A stretch of DNA of 64,000 nt from Microbulbifer sp. ALW1 (GCF_009903625.1 NZ_CP047569.1:1210501-1274500); one strand, 5' to 3'; positions 14,848 through 26,126 are shown, counted from the stretch's first letter. Numbers and translations are program-made. The notes: generated by a model not told the origin, from the sequence alone.

Positions 14848-17800
14848 CTAAGCGTCGATCGTTGATCTGGATCGATTTATTAGGCGTGTTTTCTTACTTT
14901 TAACGTCAATAGATCTAGCATTTGACATTGTGATATTCGCGAGGTCACACAGCTTCTGCTTATCTAGGTCCGTGGTGTGAAACATGTGTAAATGATATGC
15001 AACTAAAGTCTGTAGGATTTTAAAGGAAAAGGTGTTAGCCCGTAGATCTCTTGATAACTTTTTTAATTGATCGATTGGAAGTCTTCCGGGGCGCACTAAT
15101 TCTGTGGCAGCCTCGAATAGTCTATAAGATATGGAGCCATCATCTCTAACAACAGCAGATATATCTTCGCGTAGACGATCTGAAGTTACGAATAGAGCAG
15201 TTTTCGCAATTAATCCAGTACAGATCATGCCAACGACTTCGAAAGCGGCTTTTTGAGATAGTCTGCTTAACTCGTCTATATCATCTATTTTCTTGACTTT
15301 ATCACTTATTGCACGCTCAATGTCCTTAACTAGGCTCTCGGGATCTCTAAGAGTTTCCTCTAGAACGAAACGTAATAGACGGAGCGGTCCTCCGAAAACT
15401 TCCTTCAAATATTCTGATTTCTTGGATCTTTCAATGGAGCCGTAGTAGTTTTTTGTTATTTGACCTAAGATTTCAGCAGTTTTAATAAGGAGATTGAATT
15501 TCTTGGATATATCGATTGCTTCGTTAGCATCTGAATCGTCGCTATCTTCAGTGTTGTCCCCATCATCCTCTATAGCGTCGGCAGCTTTTCGTTGTTCAAC
15601 CTGGGATCTTTCTACATCTATTTCTTCAATAACAAGCTCTGCAGAACTTGCAACTAAAGCATTTAGTGATTCCACATCATTGTCTAGATCTAACTCCGCA
15701 ACGTCAGCAAAACATTTTTGCAGCGCGAATGAAACTTGATCCGTGAGCCAAGAATCATTTACATGGTGAGATAGAAAAAGAATGATTCCAGAATTTTCAC
15801 GTTTATTCAGGTTCTCACACAACCCGCCTACTAGGCCTTTTATCTGCTCGTCGTGTAATTTTTGCGCTAAATATTTCCCCACGAAAAAATAGTATACATA
15901 TGGGTAGGGGAAGGTGTAGAAACCATCGGAAGCGGACAATATTTTTGCGCGAGTAAGAAGTTTTAATCGGTTATCAAAGTCAACGGATGTATATTTTTCC
16001 GAGAAAATTTTGTTAAACTCTCTTAATTTATTCGTATATATTTCTTTTGTTTCTTCACACCTATAAAACCAGGCTAAGTTAGAAAGATAGTTGAAAATTT
16101 CGTTTAGCTGGTCATTTCTTACGCCGCACTCTTTCAGGCTTTTCGTGATAAGGTATTGGTAATAATAAGCGAATCCGGCATTTTCTAGCTCTCCTTCTTG
16201 CTGATTTTCACAGCTTTGGAGCAGTATAAGTATGTATATTGGTCTGGGCGGTACTAGGTTTTTCCCTATAACTGTGTTGATTAGTGTTTCTACGCTGTGG
16301 ACCTTTTTGTCGAGTTCTTGCTTTGTTTCAATATTCCCACACATGCACCAGTTTTTAATTAGCTCGTGACGAAGCTGATATCCAAAATTCTTTATTTCAT
16401 ATGTATCGTATTCGGAAAAAGTTTTAGATAGTGACTTGTCGATTAATTCGTTGAGCTCGATTTCTCCGGATCCGGATATGATGACAGAGTCAAACTTTGC
16501 TTCAATAAATTTTATTATTTTATCTTTGTTCTTTATCGATCCGGGTAGTCGATCAAACCCATCGATAAAAGCGATTTTTTTTCCTATTTCAGAAGTTGAG
16601 TATGTATTTGGGTCTTTGTATTGTTTTTCGATTTTTCGTTTTAGCGTGTTGCTGAGTTCATGCTGTGAGCTTGATTTGAAATCAAAGCTATCGAAGTAAA
16701 CAGGTAGTAGTCCAGACCCATGTGCATCAAGATACATTTTTTTCAATAGGAATGATTTGCCTGACTTATCTTCTCCCAAGACTAGAATTTTAGTATTTTT
16801 ATTAGGTTCTAATTTGATTTGGCTGGCTGATATAGTTCTCCGTTCCACTGACTGTTTGTCTTCTAGTTCGGGATATACGAAGACATCTTTAGCTTCTATT
16901 ATTTTCTTTTCGGGATGTGAAAAATTGCCGCCCGCATCCATGAATTCTTCAATTATACTTTCATGTAGGGCTGTTTTTTTTAATTCGGAGTTTTCTGATA
17001 AGGGAAGTATTGGGAAGGACTTTTCACTTTCTACGATAGCTTTCTCACCAGAAAATACATATCTACTTTCACTCGCGGATGCGTTCGTTAAGTCGAACTT
17101 TATGCAGGAAAAACCATCGCTTACACCTGGTTCGCAAGATTGAAGTGCCGAAGATTCGAAATAAAGACTCTTTCCGTGATCAGACTCGTCAATAAGCCCA
17201 GAAGAGGTGTTGTGTTCATGTCCAGAAAAAACAGCATCGAAGTCTCTTCTCAACGATTTTCTAAGGGGATGATATGATTGCTGCCCATACCAATTAAGTG
17301 GGTGGTGGATTACTGCGATTCTTAGGTCTGAATCGCAATTTTTCACGTGGGAAAACTTTTCAATAGGGAAGGTTAGTTCGCCCTGCTTTTCTTTTAATTT
17401 TGACATCCATGCTGCATTAATGACGGATATTTTTACAGATTTGCCGGCGACTGGTATCAGATAGTCAACCCATAATTTATGTTCGAATATTGGCTTTAGT
17501 GTAGATATTTTGTCTCGAAAAGCAAAGAAATCTGATTGCACCTCGGTGCATTTCTCTATTATCGATTCATCATTAGCTTGTTCTGGATTGGACGCCAGTG
17601 AGTCAATAACTATATTTCGAATTGAACAAGCTTTAGAAAAATCACAGTCATGATTTCCGGGGGCAACGACTATGTGCGTTGCTATTTTATATTTTTCTAA
17701 TATTTCATTTTTTATTGTGCTAAGCAGTGTTGATGCTAATTCATACTCTGCCTTTTTTCCGCTAAATGCGATATCGCCTGAAACAATAATCAGGCAGCAA

Positions 17801-17916
17801 TCTATATCTCCAGTAAGGTTGCTCAAAGAGCTGTAAATTTCCTTTGTGTTTACATGAGCCTGATTAAAGGAAGATTTTATATGTATGTCGCTAAGATGAA
17901 GTACGCAGAAAGTCAT
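14848..17916 (-). CDS. Calcineurin-like metallophosphoesterase fused to NACHT/STAND-like NTPase
   Basis: A 1022-residue protein. Residues 1-290 are a metallophosphoesterase with all five motifs: D10-I-H12, GD 47-48, GNHD 87-90, HH 204-205 and GHEH 232-235, so it should bind two metals. Residues about 375-690 are a P-loop NTPase: Walker A GEDKSGKS (381-388), Walker B FIDGFDRL (450-457), then NFGYQLRHELIKNW, PPRPIYILILLQ and YPYVYYFFVGKYLA, in the order seen in NACHT modules. The remaining 330 residues are helical, with an acidic stretch (782-797). Such effector-NTPase-sensor layouts occur in bacterial NLR-like antiviral proteins. The target and activity are unknown. The gene is AT-rich, transcribed alone, and has AGG 8 nt before its ATG. 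Confidence 0.85.
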   Translation of the reverse strand: MTFCVLHLSDIHIKSSFNQAHVNTKEIYSSLSNLTGDIDCCLIIVSGDIAFSGKKAEYELASTLLSTIKNEILEKYKIATHIVVAPGNHDCDFSKACSIRNIVIDSLASNPEQANDESIIEKCTEVQSDFFAFRDKISTLKPIFEHKLWVDYLIPVAGKSVKISVINAAWMSKLKEKQGELTFPIEKFSHVKNCDSDLRIAVIHHPLNWYGQQSYHPLRKSLRRDFDAVFSGHEHNTSSGLIDESDHGKSLYFESSALQSCEPGVSDGFSCIKFDLTNASASESRYVFSGEKAIVESEKSFPILPLSENSELKKTALHESIIEEFMDAGGNFSHPEKKIIEAKDVFVYPELEDKQSVERRTISASQIKLEPNKNTKILVLGEDKSGKSFLLKKMYLDAHGSGLLPVYFDSFDFKSSSQHELSNTLKRKIEKQYKDPNTYSTSEIGKKIAFIDGFDRLPGSIKNKDKIIKFIEAKFDSVIISGSGEIELNELIDKSLSKTFSEYDTYEIKNFGYQLRHELIKNWCMCGNIETKQELDKKVHSVETLINTVIGKNLVPPRPIYILILLQSCENQQEGELENAGFAYYYQYLITKSLKECGVRNDQLNEIFNYLSNLAWFYRCEETKEIYTNKLREFNKIFSEKYTSVDFDNRLKLLTRAKILSASDGFYTFPYPYVYYFFVGKYLAQKLHDEQIKGLVGGLCENLNKRENSGIILFLSHHVNDSWLTDQVSFALQKCFADVAELDLDNDVESLNALVASSAELVIEEIDVERSQVEQRKAADAIEDDGDNTEDSDDSDANEAIDISKKFNLLIKTAEILGQITKNYYGSIERSKKSEYLKEVFGGPLRLLRFVLEETLRDPESLVKDIERAISDKVKKIDDIDELSRLSQKAAFEVVGMICTGLIAKTALFVTSDRLREDISAVVRDDGSISYRLFEAATELVRPGRLPIDQLKKLSRDLRANTFSFKILQTLVAYHLHMFHTTDLDKQKLCDLANITMSNARSIDVKSKKTRLINRSRSTIDA

Positions 17917-18423
17917 ATTAATGCCTGTTTATAATTTTCTATGTAATGTCTTTAAATTCGCCAATTTCAGTGTAAAAAAATTATGATTTAACCGAGGTCG
18001 GTTGCCGGGGCTGGCTTCTCATTGTTTATTTTTTTGTGGCGTAACAAGTTTTGCCATTCAATGGTGATACATTACCGGCCGTGATGCGCGTCCCCTTTAT
18101 ATTGTGACGTACTTTATAACATGCTGGTTTTCAACTGACGAGACGATCTAATCTGTTGTGGTTTTCGAAGTTTGTACTCACTAACTTTGGGCGCATACTT
18201 GTCGCCTATCGGTGAGAAGTTTCGTGGAATAGATTTTTTCTTTAGCTTGATAAGTGTTCGCTAGCGTGTATCTGGCATAGCATTTTGGTATTTCAGGGAG
18301 GCATTTCCTAAAGCCGCATCCCCACCATTCATACCCAATTTAACCTCACGCCACCGACACCCCGTCGCCCAACCCCACCACTCCTGCTATCTTCCTCTGC
18401 ATAACTATGCAAAGGATCGCCCC
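17917..18423. other. Intergenic stretch at the right edge of the AT-rich region
   Basis: No gene is supported in these 507 bp. Base composition shifts from AT-rich to GC-rich at about 18300, next to the M16 peptidase gene, and may mark the edge of transferred DNA. The upstream region of the NTPase gene (17917-17950) has a TATAAA-like element. Confidence 0.5.
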
Positions 18424-21360
18424 ATGCCCCGCAACCTTACCGCCTCCCTGGCGCTATTGACCGCACTCTCCATTCCGGCCCTCGGCCTGTTCGGCTGCGA
18501 CCGCTCCAGTACCCAAACCGAGCCGAAGCCCCAGACTGAGGTGGCATCTAAAGCCTCGGATCAGAAAGAAACCAAGCCTGAATTCGCCATCGAGTATGAG
18601 CAGTTCCAGCTGGATAACGGCCTCAATGTGCTGTTCCACATCGATCGCTCCGACCCGGTAGTGGCGGTGTCGCTCACCGCCCATGTGGGTTCGGCGCGGG
18701 AGAAAGAAGGCCGCACCGGCTTTGCCCACCTGTTCGAGCACCTGCTGTTCCTGGAGTCCGAGAACCTGGGCAAGGGTGGATTGGATGCGATGAGTGCGCG
18801 TATTGGCGGTTCCGGGGCCAATGGTTCCACGTCCCGCGATGTCACCAATTACTACCAGACAGTGCCCAAGGATGCGCTGGAGAAGATGCTGTGGGCAGAG
18901 GCCGATAAGCTGGGCTGGTTTATCAATACGGTGACCGATCCGGTGCTGGCGAAAGAAAAGCAGGTGGTAAAGAACGAGAAGCGCCAGAGTGTGGATAACC
19001 GCCCCTACGGCCACAGCCAGTACGTAATCGATCGCAATCTCTACCCGGAGGGCCACCCCTACAGCTGGCAGGTGATTGGCTCGCTGGAGGATCTGGACAA
19101 CGCCACCCTGGACGATGTGAAGACCTTCTTCCGCCGCTGGTATGTGCCCAACAACGTGACTCTTGTGGTGGCCGGGGATTTTGATCCGGAAGAGGCCAAG
19201 GCGCTGGTGAAAAAGTATTTCGGTGAGATCCCCGCGGGGGAGGCCATCGAGCGCGCACCCAAGCAGCCGATCACTTTGAAGGAAACCAAGCGGCTCTATT
19301 ACGAGGACAACTTCGCCCGTCAGCCCCAGCTGAGCATGGCCTGGCCCACGGTGCCGCGTTACAGCGAAGACAGTTATCCACTGTCGGTGCTGACGGAATA
19401 CCTGTCCAGTGGCAAGCGCGCGCCTCTGTACCGGGTGCTGGTGGAAGACGAACAGCTCACCGCGCATGTGGCCATGGGCGCGTACGAATCCGAACTGGCG
19501 GGGCAGGTTCAACTGGAGGTGCAGGCATTCACCGGTGGTCATCTGGACGCGGTCTTCGCGGGCATCCAGAAGGGCTTTGCCCTGTTTGAAAAAGAGGGCA
19601 TCGGCGAGGAAGACCTGGAGCGTATCAAGGCGGGGCAGGAAGTGGCGTTCTACAACAGCCTCTCCAGCGTACTGGGCAAGGGTTTCCAGCTGGCCCAGTA
19701 CCAGATTTACGCGAATGACCCGGGGTATGTGACGGAGGATATCGAGCGGCTGCTGGCGGTCACCGCGGAGGATGTGCAGCGGGTGTACGACAAGTACATC
19801 AAGGGCAAGCCCTACGTGGCCACCAGCTTTGTGCCCCGCGGTGAAAAGGCGCTGGCGCTGTCCGGCTCCACGGCCGCGCAGGTGGTGGAAGAGAAAGTAG
19901 TGGAGGGCGCGGAAGCGCAGTTTGATGCCTCCGCCAGCGCGGCGTACGAGAAAACCCCATCAAGCTTCGACCGCGCCAAGGAGCCGGCCTACGGCGACCC
20001 GGCGGAAACCTCGGTGCCGGATGTGTGGCAGGGCAAGCTGGACAACGGGATCGAAGTTTTCGGTATCGAAAACAGTGAGGTGCCGGTTGTGACCTTCAGC
20101 CTGGTGATCGATGGCGGCATGCTGCAGGAGAGTATCGATAAAACCGGTGTGGCCAACCTCACCGCCATGCTGATGGAGCGCGGTACCAAAAACCGCACCC
20201 CGGAAGAGCTGGAAACCGCGATTCAGAAACTGGGTGCCAGTATTAATGTGTCTGCGGGGCAGGATGCGTTCCGCTTCAGTGTGACCACCCTGGCGCGCAA
20301 CTTTGATCAGGTGTTCGCGCTGTTGCAGGAAATGCTGCTGGAGCCGCGCTGGGACGAGAAAGAACTGGTGCTGGCGAAGAAGAGCGTTACCAGCCAGATC
20401 AAACGCGCGGAAGCCGAGCCCAATGCCATTGCCGGCAAGACCTTTGCGCGCTTGCTGCACGGCACAGACAGTATCCGCGGTCACAGCGGCCTGGGTACCG
20501 AAGCCTCCGTTGCGGCCATCACCATGGATGACCTCAAGGCCTTTTACAAAAACACCCTGTCGCCCTCGGTAGCCAGCGCGCATGTAGTGGGCGATATCCC
20601 GCAGGCGGAGTTTATGGCCGCCGCAGCGCAACTGGCCAAGCAGTGGCCCGCCAAGCCAGTGAAAATTCCCGAGCCGGAATCCAGGCCCGCCAAGCCCGGT
20701 ATCTATTTTGTCGATGTGCCGGGTTCCAAGCAGTCGGTATTGCGTATCGGCCGCCTGGCAATGCCGGCGGTGTCGGAAGACTATTATCCGGCGGTGTTCA
20801 CCAATTACATTCTTGGCGGTGGTGGCTTCGCCTCGCGCCTGATGCAGCAGCTGCGGGAAGGCAAGGGCTACACCTATGGCATCGGTTCCAGTGTGTCTGG
20901 TGGCAAGACCGAGGGCCGCTTCTCGATCGGCAGCGGCGTGCGCGCGAATGTCACCGCGGAATCGGTGCAACTGATCCACGACATTCTCAAGGAGTACGCC
21001 CCCACCTACACTGAGGCCGACCTGGAAAACTCGCGCTCTTATCTGGTGCGCGCCAATACCCGCGCGTTTGAAACCGCGGGCGCCAAACTCGGCCTGCTGG
21101 AGAACATGAGTGAATACGGCTGGCCTGCGGACTATGTGCGCGAGCGCGAGGCGACCGCCAAGGCCATGACGATTCCCCGGGTGCAGAAGATTGCCGAGAC
21201 CTATATGCAGCCGGATTCCATGATCTGGCTGGTGGCGGGCGATCGCGCTAGCCAGTTCGAGCGGCTTGAGAAACTTGGTGTGGGTGACGTCACTCTGGTG
21301 GAGGATCAGCAGTCGTCACAGTCGGACGAACCTGCTGCCGAAGCTCTTGGCGAGGACTGA
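18424..21360 (+). CDS. M16 family zinc metallopeptidase, lipoprotein
   Basis: A 978-residue pitrilysin-type protease with two M16 halves. The first has the inverted zinc motif H102-x-x-E-H106, with E185 as probable third ligand (VVKNEKRQ). The second half (about 530-950) lacks the motif, as is usual for the non-catalytic half. The N-terminus is a lipoprotein signal ending LFGC (Cys25), with Asp at +2, which in E. coli favours retention in the inner membrane. It probably degrades peptides in the periplasm. AAGGATC precedes the ATG. Confidence 0.92.
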   Translation: MPRNLTASLALLTALSIPALGLFGCDRSSTQTEPKPQTEVASKASDQKETKPEFAIEYEQFQLDNGLNVLFHIDRSDPVVAVSLTAHVGSAREKEGRTGFAHLFEHLLFLESENLGKGGLDAMSARIGGSGANGSTSRDVTNYYQTVPKDALEKMLWAEADKLGWFINTVTDPVLAKEKQVVKNEKRQSVDNRPYGHSQYVIDRNLYPEGHPYSWQVIGSLEDLDNATLDDVKTFFRRWYVPNNVTLVVAGDFDPEEAKALVKKYFGEIPAGEAIERAPKQPITLKETKRLYYEDNFARQPQLSMAWPTVPRYSEDSYPLSVLTEYLSSGKRAPLYRVLVEDEQLTAHVAMGAYESELAGQVQLEVQAFTGGHLDAVFAGIQKGFALFEKEGIGEEDLERIKAGQEVAFYNSLSSVLGKGFQLAQYQIYANDPGYVTEDIERLLAVTAEDVQRVYDKYIKGKPYVATSFVPRGEKALALSGSTAAQVVEEKVVEGAEAQFDASASAAYEKTPSSFDRAKEPAYGDPAETSVPDVWQGKLDNGIEVFGIENSEVPVVTFSLVIDGGMLQESIDKTGVANLTAMLMERGTKNRTPEELETAIQKLGASINVSAGQDAFRFSVTTLARNFDQVFALLQEMLLEPRWDEKELVLAKKSVTSQIKRAEAEPNAIAGKTFARLLHGTDSIRGHSGLGTEASVAAITMDDLKAFYKNTLSPSVASAHVVGDIPQAEFMAAAAQLAKQWPAKPVKIPEPESRPAKPGIYFVDVPGSKQSVLRIGRLAMPAVSEDYYPAVFTNYILGGGGFASRLMQQLREGKGYTYGIGSSVSGGKTEGRFSIGSGVRANVTAESVQLIHDILKEYAPTYTEADLENSRSYLVRANTRAFETAGAKLGLLENMSEYGWPADYVREREATAKAMTIPRVQKIAETYMQPDSMIWLVAGDRASQFERLEKLGVGDVTLVEDQQSSQSDEPAAEALGED

Positions 21361-21385
21361 TAACGACAGGTATTAGGGGCAGGTA

Positions 21386-21553
21386 TTACCGGCAGGATTG
21401 CTCGAGCACGGCGATACGCGCCTTGTCTTCGCGGCTTTCCTGCTGGCGGTATTTCTGCGCGGTCGCCTGATCCAGGGCGATGTAAACCCAGAATATATTG
21501 GTCGCCAGCAACAGGGTGCTGAGCAATAGGATGATGATTGTTTTTGCACCCAT
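21386..21553 (-). CDS. Small single-pass membrane protein
   Basis: A 55-residue frame, ATG at 21553 to TAA at 21386, with one hydrophobic helix (residues 5-26, TIIILLLSTLLLATNIFWVY) and a charged tail ending with a lone cysteine (EQSCR). It starts 2 bp after the stop of the membrane-protein gene 21556-22440 and is probably co-translated with it. The coherent TM-plus-charged-tail pattern makes a real gene likely. Function unknown. Confidence 0.6.
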   Translation of the reverse strand: MGAKTIIILLLSTLLLATNIFWVYIALDQATAQKYRQQESREDKARIAVLEQSCR

Positions 21554-21555
21554 GT

Positions 21556-22440
21556 TCAGTGGCTCGCCTCGGCAGAATGATTGGCCATCGCTTTCTTCAA
21601 TCGCGCGTAGAGTGCGCTCGCGTCTATCCCCAATTTCTTAAGCTTGAGTGGCTTTTTTAATCCGCTGGTGGTGATCCACAATTCCGGGTAGCGATTGCCA
21701 TAGGCGATATTGTCGTTGATCCGAAGCCGTTCGATGTCTGCAAAAGCTATCCGTTTTTTTTCAAACGGATAGCGGACCTCAACAGCGTTGTGCAGGATGC
21801 GCACACCGCAGGCGGTGGTGATGTACTCGTGGAGAACAGTGATGATGGTAAACGACATGGCACCGTAGCCGAGCCAGGGGTGACCCAACTGCGCCACGTA
21901 AAACCCCATGATCAGAAGAAACAGCGGGCCCAGCGCGTAGGCCATGTGGTAGCTGCTGCTTCGGCCAAAACGACACGCTACCGCTCCGCGGCTGTTCATC
22001 GCTATCTGGTGCGCAATGATTTCCCGAAGATCCTCGAAGTCCTGCAGGTGGAAGCTGGCGCTCAGCAGCAGCTTGCTGTCGGCATCGCTCAGGTAAAGGT
22101 ACTGCAGGAAGGTATTCTCCTGCTGACTGGCGATCGCGCCCCAGGGGATCAGCCCCTGTTCCCGCCCACGGTATTGATACCAGATACCTTCCTCGTCGAT
22201 CGCCAGTGCCCGATAGGGTGCCCTCTGTCGCTGGTAATAGGCATAGACGGCCGCCGGTCCCAGCAAGCTGCAAAACGACAGCGAGAGGATGTACGCCGCT
22301 CTTGCGTCGAGCGGCTCCAGGTCAGGGTTGAGAAGCGGGATCAGTGACAGGGCGGCACTGAAGGCGAAGAGTGCCGTGAAGATCTCCTGCCAGCGCCGCA
22401 GAAAGCGCAGGTGGTGGTCGAAGATCACATATTCCGTCAT
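21556..22440 (-). CDS. Membrane protein with repeated TM pair and PH-like segments
   Basis: A 294-residue protein with two similar halves. Each has a pair of membrane helices (about 18-38 with 48-68, and 167-185 with 190-208) followed by a beta-rich soluble segment (YRALAIDEEGIWYQYRGREQ and GVRILHNAVEVRYPFEKKRI). This suggests tandem bacterial PH-like membrane domains. I do not recognise a named family. It is followed at once by the 55-residue membrane ORF. The upstream ribosome-binding site is weak. Confidence 0.6.
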   Translation of the reverse strand: MTEYVIFDHHLRFLRRWQEIFTALFAFSAALSLIPLLNPDLEPLDARAAYILSLSFCSLLGPAAVYAYYQRQRAPYRALAIDEEGIWYQYRGREQGLIPWGAIASQQENTFLQYLYLSDADSKLLLSASFHLQDFEDLREIIAHQIAMNSRGAVACRFGRSSSYHMAYALGPLFLLIMGFYVAQLGHPWLGYGAMSFTIITVLHEYITTACGVRILHNAVEVRYPFEKKRIAFADIERLRINDNIAYGNRYPELWITTSGLKKPLKLKKLGIDASALYARLKKAMANHSAEASH

Positions 22441-22763
22441 GGGGTGCGCTCACCGGTCCAGATTTTGTTTCTTGAGTGCTTTTATCGTCTTGATGGCGAG
22501 CCGGGAATCCCATCCCCGGAAGGAACTGGGCGAGTTATCCACAGGCTGCGGCGTGATTTATAACATGTGAGTTCGGCGGTTTGCAGAGAAATATTCCCAT
22601 GAAAAGCCCTGTTTGCGACGTGTCTCTATGCGATCGAATTAAGAGGCGGGTAATCGCCAATTAACCAAGCGGCAGTGGATTATTATTGCTCTGGAGGTAA
22701 CCCGTAATACAAGGCCTGGCCAGTGGCCCGGTCTTTTTGTGTGAATAACCAGGGGTGAGCGCA

Positions 22764-23453
22764 ATGGACTACAAACTCTACTACTGGGACCTGCCCTTTC
22801 GCGGCGTGTTTATCGAAATGCTGCTGCAGGATGTGGGCGCCAGCTACCAGCGGCTGGATGCCAGTGAAATCTACCCCGACAAGTGCCTGACCATCCAGAA
22901 CCCGGGCATGGCGCCGCCTTACCTCTACGATTACGGCATCCGCAAAACCATCGCGCAGATGCCGGCCATCCTGATGCACCTGGCGCATAAATACGACTAC
23001 CTGCCAAAGCGCGCCGAAACCCACACCCTGGCCCTGAAAACGATTCTGGACTGCAACGATGTGTTGATGGAAATCACCAACTACAACGGCATGCAGATGT
23101 GGGAAAAAGCGCGCTGGGACGCCTTTCGCTACGGCCGCCTGCCGGACTGGATGCAGATTTTCGAGAACACCGGCCTCGCCCACGGATTGCACGATGGCAA
23201 AGGTTTCCTGCTGGGCTCGACCATCTCGGTAGCGGACATTGCTACTACGGCGCTGTTCGGTACCATGATGTACGCTTTTCCCCAGCTGGAAAATGACGTG
23301 CAGGAGAATGCCCCGGCGATTGCGGGGTTGTGTCGGCGCATTGAATCCCGAGCGGTCATTGCGCCATTTTTAGAGCAGCAGCGGGCAAAGTACGGCCGCG
23401 GATACTGCGGTGGTCAGATAGAGCGCTCACTGCGCAAGGTAATGGATGAATGA
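22764..23453 (+). CDS. Glutathione S-transferase-like protein
   Basis: A 229-residue protein. The start KLYYWDLPFRGVFIEMLLQDVG fits a GST thioredoxin-like domain and GKGFLLGSTISVADIATTALFG the conserved N-capping segment of the C-terminal domain. The catalytic Ser/Cys position is not clear, so the glutathione site may be altered. A GTG at 22755 is possible, but the ATG at 22764 is spaced correctly after AGGGG. The stop overlaps the next start (ATGA), so it is coupled to the META/SH3 gene. Confidence 0.78.
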   Translation: MDYKLYYWDLPFRGVFIEMLLQDVGASYQRLDASEIYPDKCLTIQNPGMAPPYLYDYGIRKTIAQMPAILMHLAHKYDYLPKRAETHTLALKTILDCNDVLMEITNYNGMQMWEKARWDAFRYGRLPDWMQIFENTGLAHGLHDGKGFLLGSTISVADIATTALFGTMMYAFPQLENDVQENAPAIAGLCRRIESRAVIAPFLEQQRAKYGRGYCGGQIERSLRKVMDE

Positions 23454-24505
23454 ATAAGAAACTGGCCCGCTTGCTACAGGTGTCGCAGCGGATATACCAA
23501 CGCCGCGGGTTTGTATCCCTTGGGGCTTTTACCCTGTTGTTCCTCGCAAGCGTTAGTACACACGCCAGCGTTCTGGAGAATACCACTTGGCGCCTGTCAG
23601 AATTCCGCTCGATGAGTGATGAGGTCGGCTCCATGCGGCCGGACAACCCTCTCAGTGTACAGATCCGTTTCGGGGCAGATGGCACCGCAAGTATGCAGCT
23701 GGACTGCAATCGGGGTAGTGCCAGGTGGCAGCTCAAATCCTCCACGGATCCTTCCAATGGCCAGTTTGAATTGGGCCCGGTAGGGGCGACGCTTGCTCTC
23801 TGCCAGGGTAATAATCTGGGTGAGAAATTCGCACGTGATGCGCCCATGTTGCGTGGTTATATGATCCGTGATGGTCGGCTGTCTCTCAGCCTGATGGCGG
23901 ATGCCGGCATTTATATATTTGATCCGATTCCACCGAAGGCCAGTGTGGAGCAGGGCGGACCCAGGGTATGGGAAGTGACTGGCGCACCCTCCGGGCTGAA
24001 CCTGCGCTCGGCGGCTTCCGCCTCTGCCAGTATCGTGGGGCGCTTCGCCAATGGCGAGCGTCTGGATAACCTCGGTTGCGAAACGGCCGGCGGCCGGCTG
24101 TGGTGTAACGTTCAGCAGTTTGGCGGCGGCCCGGTGGGCTATGTCGCCGCAGATTACCTGACTCCCGCAATCGCTCCCGATGGCTCCATGCCGGCCGGTA
24201 CAGACGATTCGGCACTGCGCGCGGGCAAGGGGGATTTCGATGCAACCGGCAATGTACCCTGTGGTGATCAGTGGTGTGAATTTGGCGTGGCGCGCGCTGG
24301 TGGCGGTTTTGCTACTGTGGTGATCACCCGCGCGGACGGTATGCGACGGGCGCTGTTTTTCCGGATGGGGATTGCGGCCGGCGCCGATACCGCGGAAGCG
24401 GACGGACAGCGCCCATTCAGTGCGCGACGCGAGGACGATAATTATCTGATCCGTGTCGGTCCCGAGCGCTACAAAATACCGGATGCAGTGATTTTCGGCG
24501 GCTAG
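23450..24505 (+). CDS. Exported META-domain and SH3-like protein
   Basis: A 351-residue protein with a signal segment (about 20-40). A META/HslJ-like domain follows (NTTWRLSEFRSM, LDCNRGSARWQL, GATLALCQGN). Next is a bacterial SH3 segment (about 170-230: GLNLRSAASASASIVGRFANG, GYVAADYL) and a final domain I cannot name. META domains occur in heat-shock/outer-membrane proteins; SH3b repeats often bind cell-wall material. Overlap with the GST gene suggests translational coupling. Likely periplasmic. Confidence 0.72.
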   Translation: MNKKLARLLQVSQRIYQRRGFVSLGAFTLLFLASVSTHASVLENTTWRLSEFRSMSDEVGSMRPDNPLSVQIRFGADGTASMQLDCNRGSARWQLKSSTDPSNGQFELGPVGATLALCQGNNLGEKFARDAPMLRGYMIRDGRLSLSLMADAGIYIFDPIPPKASVEQGGPRVWEVTGAPSGLNLRSAASASASIVGRFANGERLDNLGCETAGGRLWCNVQQFGGGPVGYVAADYLTPAIAPDGSMPAGTDDSALRAGKGDFDATGNVPCGDQWCEFGVARAGGGFATVVITRADGMRRALFFRMGIAAGADTAEADGQRPFSARREDDNYLIRVGPERYKIPDAVIFGG

Positions 24506-24534
24506 TCGAATTAGCGCCCACCTTGTAATGACAT

Positions 24535-24559
24535 AAAAAAAGGGGAGCCGGCGCTCCCC
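24535..24559 (-). terminator. Intrinsic terminator of the aldehyde dehydrogenase gene
   Basis: GGGGAGC-CGGC-GCTCCCC at 24542-24559 is a perfect hairpin; on the minus strand it is followed by seven T residues. It ends transcription of the gene at 24606-26126. The opposite strand lacks a T-run. Confidence 0.85.
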
Positions 24560-24605
24560 GCAATGTCTCACAGGAGGGATCCCGCAATCGGGACTTTGTG
24601 CCGGG

Positions 24606-26126
<1,521 letters not shown>

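Noticed and set aside
14848..17916. Prophage or plasmid origin for the NTPase gene
   Set aside because: No integrase, tail, terminase, replication or mobility gene lies nearby, and no attachment-site repeat was seen. Transfer is possible but not shown.
18454..19542. Long minus-strand frame of 362 residues
   Set aside because: It is antisense to the M16 peptidase gene. Histidine/leucine/glycine-rich composition is that of a codon shadow.
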